From NCBI GenBank assembly GCA_043806395.1, contig JAZDHC010000217.1, positions 1 to 26,755 of the forward strand: DNA of 26,755 nt, given 5' to 3'. Position 1 is the first letter of the stretch, and each line of letters begins with the position of its first letter. The translations under genes were made by a program, and so were the position numbers. This DNA comes from CG2-30-40-21 sp043806395 (GTDB lineage: Bacteria; UBA9089; CG2-30-40-21). Under the pieces are notes generated by a model, which was not told the origin of the DNA, searched no databases, and worked only from the letters and a program-made list of their open reading frames with translations. Shown piece after piece: positions 22,993 through 26,755 of this stretch.

Positions 22993-23069
22993 CGAATTTG
23001 CCATGATGGTTCTACTGTCTCGTCAACCGTACAATGTCGTAAATAATATTGTCATCTCGAAGGAGTACT

Positions 23070-23194
23070 CGACAGGCTGTTACGGAACTAACAATCGATG
23101 GCAACACCATACTACATACGGTACTTATCAAAGAATTTGGCACAATATGTTGTGTGTCTTTCATGCCAAAATCTCATTCCGTAACAGCCTGTCG
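23070..23194. mobile_element. 125-bp element with perfect 18-bp inverted ends
   Basis: CGACAGGCTGTTACGGAA (23070-23087) and its exact complement (23177-23194). The interior has no complete gene. The same end, GGCTGTTACGGAA, terminates the recombinase remnant at 2171-2183. It sits within a GTCATCTCGAAGGAGTACTC repeat arm. A MITE-like element is the best guess; no target duplication is obvious. Confidence 0.65.
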
Positions 23195-23200
23195 ATGTTT

Positions 23201-23269
23201 GTCATCCCGAACTACTGTGAGGGATCTTATCCGTAAGGCAAAAGATTTCTCACAGTAGTTCGAAATGAC
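23201..23269. repeat. palindrome, GTCATCCCGAAC family
   Basis: GTCATCCCGAACTACTGTGA pairs with TCACAGTAGTTCGAAATGAC across a 29-base centre. Same family as 11147-11201. Confidence 0.75.
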
Positions 23270-23379
23270 AAAGAGGAAAGAAGTTGCAAAACTATCCCGT
23301 CTTTATCCGACACTTTAGAGTTGACGCGACACTACAATAATTCCACCCCTTCAGGCTTTAATGACCGCACATCTCTATC

Positions 23380-25602
23380 CTAATACTTACACCCTACCTC
23401 AAATGTAACTGTCCTCCCGGGTGACTTGTAACTCTGGTAATACTTCCTGTCAAAGAGGTTATCCATTGCAAGGGATAACCTCAAATTTTCCTTGAGAGCA
23501 TAGCCAATCTTCATATCTACTGTCTCCACCGTATCATACGCCCCATAAACACCTGTTACTACATCAATATTATCAGAGGTGGCATACAGCTTATCTACAA
23601 AGTGATAGATACAGGAGGCATCAAAAGCATTTCTATGAAAAGATAACCCGAGATTGTACATCTTCTCTGGTACATGCTCAAACTTTTTCCCAACAGTCTT
23701 TGGGTCAGCTGGATTTGAGGTAATCTCTGTATCCTGCAGGGTATAATTGGCAAAGGCATCAAGATGTGAGGCAATTTTCATCTTGCCTTCCATTTCAAAC
23801 CCGGAGATTTTGCCACAACCGGCATTCTGTTTGACAGAATAGGTGCCTGTAATCCAGTTTGAGTAGATAAGGTCATCTATCCTACTCTGAAAATATGTTG
23901 CAGAAATGGCTATTTTGCTCAAGTGTTGGTCAATGCCTATTTCCCATGATTGTGTAGTCTCTGGGATGAGCTCAGGATTACCTGCATAGGTTTTGCCGGT
24001 AGATGATTTCCATGTTTTATATAATTCATAGATTGTTGGTGGCCGAAATGCCTTACCCCATGAGGCACGGATACCGTCCAATTTATACAGCCCTTTTTCA
24101 AATTCCGGGAGGGAGCCCCTCTGGCACTTGTAAAGCACACCCAACTTAGGAGAAAAGGCAGTGCTTTCCTTATCCGCATACCTTGTTGGGTTGGTACTAT
24201 CAACACATGAGGCGTCGTATTTCTTCCATGTATCGCATCTTGCACCCAGAAATAGTTTCAGGTTCTCAATCAATGATACCTCGGACTGACTATAAATTGC
24301 CATCAGCCTGCCTTTACCTTCTGCAGCAGAAGTGGGGTTAATTGTCCCTGTGAGTGATGATTCATCCTTCCAGTTGCTAATCTTGTAATCCTTGGACTCA
24401 ACACTGTCTGCCCGATAGTTTAGTCCAATGGTGATAAGATGGGCATTCATTAATGGCATATCACCTTGAATGTCAACAACAAGGGTGTTACCCGGCGACT
24501 TCGTCAGTTTTCCTGCACCTCCATGATAGGTAGCATCTGTCTGTGGCGCAACATAGAATTTATCACGGCAATTCAGGGATAGATTTCCCTTTAATGCTAC
24601 GACCCCAATCAGGGATTCATAAGCCAGCCCATAAATGTCAGGCTTACTCCTTCCCCATGTGGATAAGAAATCATTTTGAGAGATGGTCATTGTGCCATCG
24701 CCGTTTAACTCAACTTTACCACTATCATATGGCTTGCCAAGTACATCCTTGAGATAGCTTTGTGGATCACAATAGCCATATTCATGCTCACCGCCAGTAT
24801 ATGACAAGGAAAGTTTAGATGCAGGGTTCAGTGAATAGGTGAATTTACCGCTATATTGCAACTGGTCCCAGTAATTTTTGCCTTTGTCCCCAATCAAGTA
24901 GGTAGTGATGCCCTTGCTATCCGTTGTTTTCTCCCAACCTGTAACCTTAGTCGCTGATGTTCCTGAATTTACAGATTTAGTCACCAAGTCCGTTCTATCA
25001 CCCTCGCTTGATTTTTTCTCAAGGTTGATGAAAAAAGAAAACCTGCCCATCTTATTCCCATAGTTCAGGATGTGTTGATAGGTGTTATAAGCAGATGCCG
25101 AGCTTTTGAATTCAATGCCCTCCTTTTCTGGTGTTTTGGTAATAACATTTATAACACCACCCATTGCCTCTCCGCCGTAAAGGCTTGAAAATGGACCCTT
25201 TGCCACCTCTATCCGTTCTACATTTCCAATTGGTAAATCACCTAAATATGTCCCCCCGTTACAGGCATCATTTAACGGTATTCCATCAAGCAGCACCAGC
25301 GTTCTCTGTCCACCGCTAAACCCACGAAGTGTAACCCTGCTCATTGTGTCTCCAAATTTCGTCCGCTTCTGGCATGCCCCTGCCTCATACCTTAATGCTT
25401 CGTCAACAAATGTCACCCTTGACCTCTGTTCCATCTCATCCTTTGTGACCACTGAGACACTCACCGGCACATCACCAATCCTTTTCTCCGCTCTTGTGGC
25501 AGTAACCACTACCTCTTCACCATAGACCGTAATGGTTGGTGTGTCGGCAAAGACAGTCCCTGCCAAGCCCATTACTATGCTCAATACCACCATTTTCTTC
25601 AT
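23380..25602 (-). CDS. btuB: TonB-dependent outer-membrane receptor, BtuB-like
   Basis: 740 residues. Signal peptide MKKMVVLSIVMGLAGTVFA at residues 1-19. A likely TonB box and plug start with TITVYGEEVVVTATRAEKR. The plug continues through VTLRGFSGGQRTLVLLDGIP, GNVERIEVAKGPFSSLYGGE and GGVINVITKTP. The C-terminal barrel contains WGKAFRPPTIYELY and ends NLFDRKYYQSYKSPGRTVTF with a short aromatic terminus. Length and motifs are normal. AAAGGAGG lies eight bases before the ATG; open codons upstream read through the promoter and terminator and are not used. A cobalamin riboswitch and terminator lie upstream, so a corrinoid or cobalt substrate is most likely. Haem or another chelate cannot be excluded. 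It probably heads the locus that includes the ExbB-like and CobN-like genes. Confidence 0.93.
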   Translation of the reverse strand: MKKMVVLSIVMGLAGTVFADTPTITVYGEEVVVTATRAEKRIGDVPVSVSVVTKDEMEQRSRVTFVDEALRYEAGACQKRTKFGDTMSRVTLRGFSGGQRTLVLLDGIPLNDACNGGTYLGDLPIGNVERIEVAKGPFSSLYGGEAMGGVINVITKTPEKEGIEFKSSASAYNTYQHILNYGNKMGRFSFFINLEKKSSEGDRTDLVTKSVNSGTSATKVTGWEKTTDSKGITTYLIGDKGKNYWDQLQYSGKFTYSLNPASKLSLSYTGGEHEYGYCDPQSYLKDVLGKPYDSGKVELNGDGTMTISQNDFLSTWGRSKPDIYGLAYESLIGVVALKGNLSLNCRDKFYVAPQTDATYHGGAGKLTKSPGNTLVVDIQGDMPLMNAHLITIGLNYRADSVESKDYKISNWKDESSLTGTINPTSAAEGKGRLMAIYSQSEVSLIENLKLFLGARCDTWKKYDASCVDSTNPTRYADKESTAFSPKLGVLYKCQRGSLPEFEKGLYKLDGIRASWGKAFRPPTIYELYKTWKSSTGKTYAGNPELIPETTQSWEIGIDQHLSKIAISATYFQSRIDDLIYSNWITGTYSVKQNAGCGKISGFEMEGKMKIASHLDAFANYTLQDTEITSNPADPKTVGKKFEHVPEKMYNLGLSFHRNAFDASCIYHFVDKLYATSDNIDVVTGVYGAYDTVETVDMKIGYALKENLRLSLAMDNLFDRKYYQSYKSPGRTVTFEVGCKY

Positions 25603-25635
25603 TTCAAAAGCCTCCTTTGTGTTACGATTTTCATA

Positions 25636-25664
25636 AGTATAGCACAATGAAAACAATCTGTCAA
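25636..25664 (-). promoter_or_regulatory. second receptor-gene promoter, downstream of the riboswitch
   Basis: On the minus strand, TTGACA (25664-25659), 17 bases ending in TGC, TATACT (25641-25636), with an extended -10. The start would be about 27 bases before the btuB ATG. It lies between the riboswitch terminator and the gene, so transcripts from it would escape riboswitch control. Confidence 0.65.
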
Positions 25665-25704
25665 GCATTTTTTTGAAATTCGTGCTACTTAATGACTCGT
25701 GAAA

Positions 25705-25742
25705 ACAAAAAAACCCCAATCTTCGCCAAGAAGATTGGGGTT
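25705..25742 (-). terminator. intrinsic terminator of the riboswitch leader
   Basis: On the minus strand AACCCCAATCTTC (25742-25730), loop TTGGC, GAAGATTGGGGTT (25724-25712), then a run of T to 25707. A 13-base perfect stem with a U-tract. It follows the cobalamin aptamer by about 50 bases, as expected for transcriptional attenuation. Confidence 0.88.
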
Positions 25743-25791
25743 ATATGTTTTCCCTTTATTTCTTCCCTTATCAACGAAGGTACTTATCAAA

Positions 25792-25879
25792 GTAAGTAGT
25801 CGACCGGACTAAAGGGAAGTTTTCCTTCCATTACCGTTGCGTGACAGTGCCTGAATCTCACAGGACTTCCTCTATTTAC
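25792..25879 (-). ncRNA. cobalamin riboswitch
   Basis: On the minus strand the leader contains the conserved cobalamin-aptamer elements in order: GAGGAAGTCCTGTGAGATTC, then AGGCACTGTCACGCAACGGT (the B12-box core), a hairpin GGAAGGAAAACTTCC, and the 3' AGTCCGG element. P1 can be formed by GTAAATAG (25879-25872) with CTACTTAC (25799-25792), seven of eight pairs. It is compact, lacking the large peripheral arm of the long forms. Bound cobalamin would be expected to favour the downstream terminator and switch the receptor gene off. Identification is by conserved boxes; no covariance model was run. Confidence 0.87.
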
Positions 25880-25892
25880 TCGATTTATTATT

Positions 25893-25921
25893 AGCTTAGC
25901 ACACTTAAAATTAAAAGTCAA
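25893..25921 (-). promoter_or_regulatory. promoter of the riboswitch leader
   Basis: On the minus strand, TTGACT (25921-25916), 17 bases ending in TGC, TAAGCT (25898-25893). The -10 is weak but has an extended TG. The start would be about ten bases before the aptamer P1 stem. Confidence 0.55.
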
Positions 25922-25935
25922 GTAAAAGTTTTTCA

Positions 25936-25964
25936 TTGACACAATTGTAATATTTTGATATAAT
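25936..25964 (+). promoter_or_regulatory. perfect consensus promoter, leaderless arrangement
   Basis: TTGACA (25936-25941), exactly 17 bases, TATAAT (25959-25964), with six bases to the ATG at 25971. The predicted start coincides with that ATG. It is divergent from the riboswitch promoter, with 14 bases between the two -35 boxes. Confidence 0.8.
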
Positions 25965-25970
25965 AACATT

Positions 25971-26138
25971 ATGCTTGCAATAACAAGGTTTTTTCAAAAC
26001 ATATGGTCAAGTATTCAGGGGGCTTTTGAGGATAAAGGCTGTTTTTTGTGTGATGATTGTAGATATGATTATCCAAGTGCTTGCCATCAATCTTCGAGGC
26101 CAAATGTAAAAAAATGTTCTGAGTATAAAAGAAGGTGA
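25971..26138 (+). CDS. 55-residue cysteine-rich small protein
   Basis: Begins MLAITRFFQNIWSSIQGAFE, an amphipathic or membrane-seeking helix, then a basic cysteine-rich end with Cys at 24, 27, 30, 38 and 49 and His at 39 (C-x2-C-x2-C-x7-C-H-x9-C), ending KCSEYKRR. The spacing suggests a zinc-ribbon or iron-sulfur site. It is not a family I can name. Support for coding: a perfect consensus promoter ends six bases before its ATG, giving a leaderless mRNA, and it stops two bases before the next gene's ATG, so they form an operon with a siroheme-synthesis enzyme. There is no Shine-Dalgarno site. Role unknown; metal binding is inferred. Confidence 0.68.
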   Translation: MLAITRFFQNIWSSIQGAFEDKGCFLCDDCRYDYPSACHQSSRPNVKKCSEYKRR

Positions 26139-26140
26139 CT

Positions 26141-26755
26141 ATGAGATATTATCCAATTTGCTTAGATGTAAAGGATAAACGGTGTGTGATTGTTGGTGGC
26201 GGAGAGGTAGCTGCAAGAAAAATAGTCTTTTTATTGAATTGTGGGGCAAATATAACGGTTATAAGCCCACAGATAAATAGAGAGGTTAATGCCTTTGTTC
26301 AAGAAAAAAAGATAGAATGGTTAATTTGCGAGTATCAGGAGATGGATATTCTTGGTGCATTTCTTGTTATTGTTGCTACTAATGATTCGGAATTAAATAA
26401 ACAGATTTCGTGTGAGGCAAGGGATAAGGGAATGCTTGTCAATATGGTTGATTCGGCAGAGGATTCTACATTTATTCTCCCGGCAGTACTCAATCGGGGA
26501 TCATTAAGTATTGCTGTTTCTACAGAGGGTAAGTCTCCGGCATTGGCTAAAAAAATACGAGATGATTTGACAGGGATGTTTGGTAAGGAATACATAGGAT
26601 TTGTAGAATTATTAGGAAACCTTCGTCAAATTGTCAAGACTACATTCGATCAACCAAAACGCCATATTATCTGGAATAAACTACTAACCTCAGAATTGCT
26701 TGAATTGCTGAAAAAGGGACGAACAGATATGGTAGATACTGTGCTTACCAGATAT
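26141..26755 (+). CDS. precorrin-2 dehydrogenase/sirohydrochlorin ferrochelatase (partial at window end)
   Basis: 205 codons before the window ends; no stop is reached. It is the Met8/CysG N-domain type, which oxidises precorrin-2 to sirohydrochlorin with NAD and may insert iron to make siroheme. Features: MRYYPICLDVKDKRCVIVGG, with the Rossmann GGGEVAARK; VATNDSELN; VNMVD with the conserved catalytic Asp; TFILPAVLNRGSLSIAVST and GKSPALAKKIRDDL. GAAGGTG precedes the ATG by five bases. Siroheme precursors are shared with B12 synthesis, which fits the neighbouring cobalamin-regulated locus. It could be a stand-alone enzyme or fused to another domain beyond the window. Confidence 0.9.
   Translation, partial: MRYYPICLDVKDKRCVIVGGGEVAARKIVFLLNCGANITVISPQINREVNAFVQEKKIEWLICEYQEMDILGAFLVIVATNDSELNKQISCEARDKGMLVNMVDSAEDSTFILPAVLNRGSLSIAVSTEGKSPALAKKIRDDLTGMFGKEYIGFVELLGNLRQIVKTTFDQPKRHIIWNKLLTSELLELLKKGRTDMVDTVLTRY

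Noticed and set aside
25603..25719. Upstream extension of the TonB receptor gene
   Set aside because: It would place the start codon before the internal promoter and inside the terminator hairpin; the signal peptide and ribosome site point to 25602.

Overview
The window is AT-rich chromosomal DNA from a diderm (Gram-negative-type) bacterium. It encodes a TonB-dependent receptor, a PorV-like outer-membrane protein, a PilT ATPase and a cobalamin riboswitch, and it is crowded with short dispersed inverted repeats. I cannot name the organism. The unusual gene mix and repeat load suggest an uncultivated anaerobic lineage, but that is inference. Most genes have Shine-Dalgarno sites. Two have consensus promoters placed so close to the ATG that the transcripts should be leaderless.

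Layout. (1) 1-2.7 kb is a decayed mobile region: an attC-like site, one cassette-like gene for a membrane-anchored YkgJ-type cysteine-cluster protein, a truncated recombinase start behind a perfect consensus promoter, an alanine racemase remnant and two MITE-like elements. The arrangement resembles a collapsed integron. (2) 2.7-7.1 kb (minus strand) is a housekeeping run: EcfT, PurS, PurQ, PilT, a coiled-coil protein and MiaA. (3) 7.2-9.5 kb (plus strand) holds a PorV-like protein, NadC and AccB. (4) 9.5-11.2 kb has a 221-bp nested-inverted-repeat insertion with a perfect 9-bp target duplication, a DedA protein and large palindromes. (5) 11.2-16.7 kb (minus strand) is a type I restriction-modification operon in which hsdM, hsdS and hsdR are all broken, while two RhuM proteins and a Fic protein embedded among them are intact. 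A 91-bp direct repeat (two mismatches) brackets the block. (6) 17.0-25.9 kb (minus strand) is a corrinoid/tetrapyrrole locus: cobalamin riboswitch with terminator, TonB-dependent receptor, DUF2162 membrane protein, MotA/TolQ/ExbB-like protein, DUF2149 protein and a membrane-anchored CobN-like chelatase. (7) 25.9 kb to the end (plus strand) has a 55-residue cysteine-rich protein and a CysG N-domain/Met8-type siroheme enzyme that runs off the window.

The most interesting system is (6). The gene set parallels the HmuR-S-T-U-V haem systems of Bacteroidetes, but here a B12 riboswitch stands in front. The MotA/ExbB-like and DUF2149 proteins look like an ion-driven ExbB/ExbD-type pair, and the chelatase has both an N-terminal signal and a C-terminal membrane anchor. 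I infer an envelope-located, ion-motive-force-linked machine that takes up corrinoids or inserts or removes their metal. The divergent siroheme gene fits a tetrapyrrole theme. The second interesting system is (5), where accessory genes outlive the R-M system that carried them.
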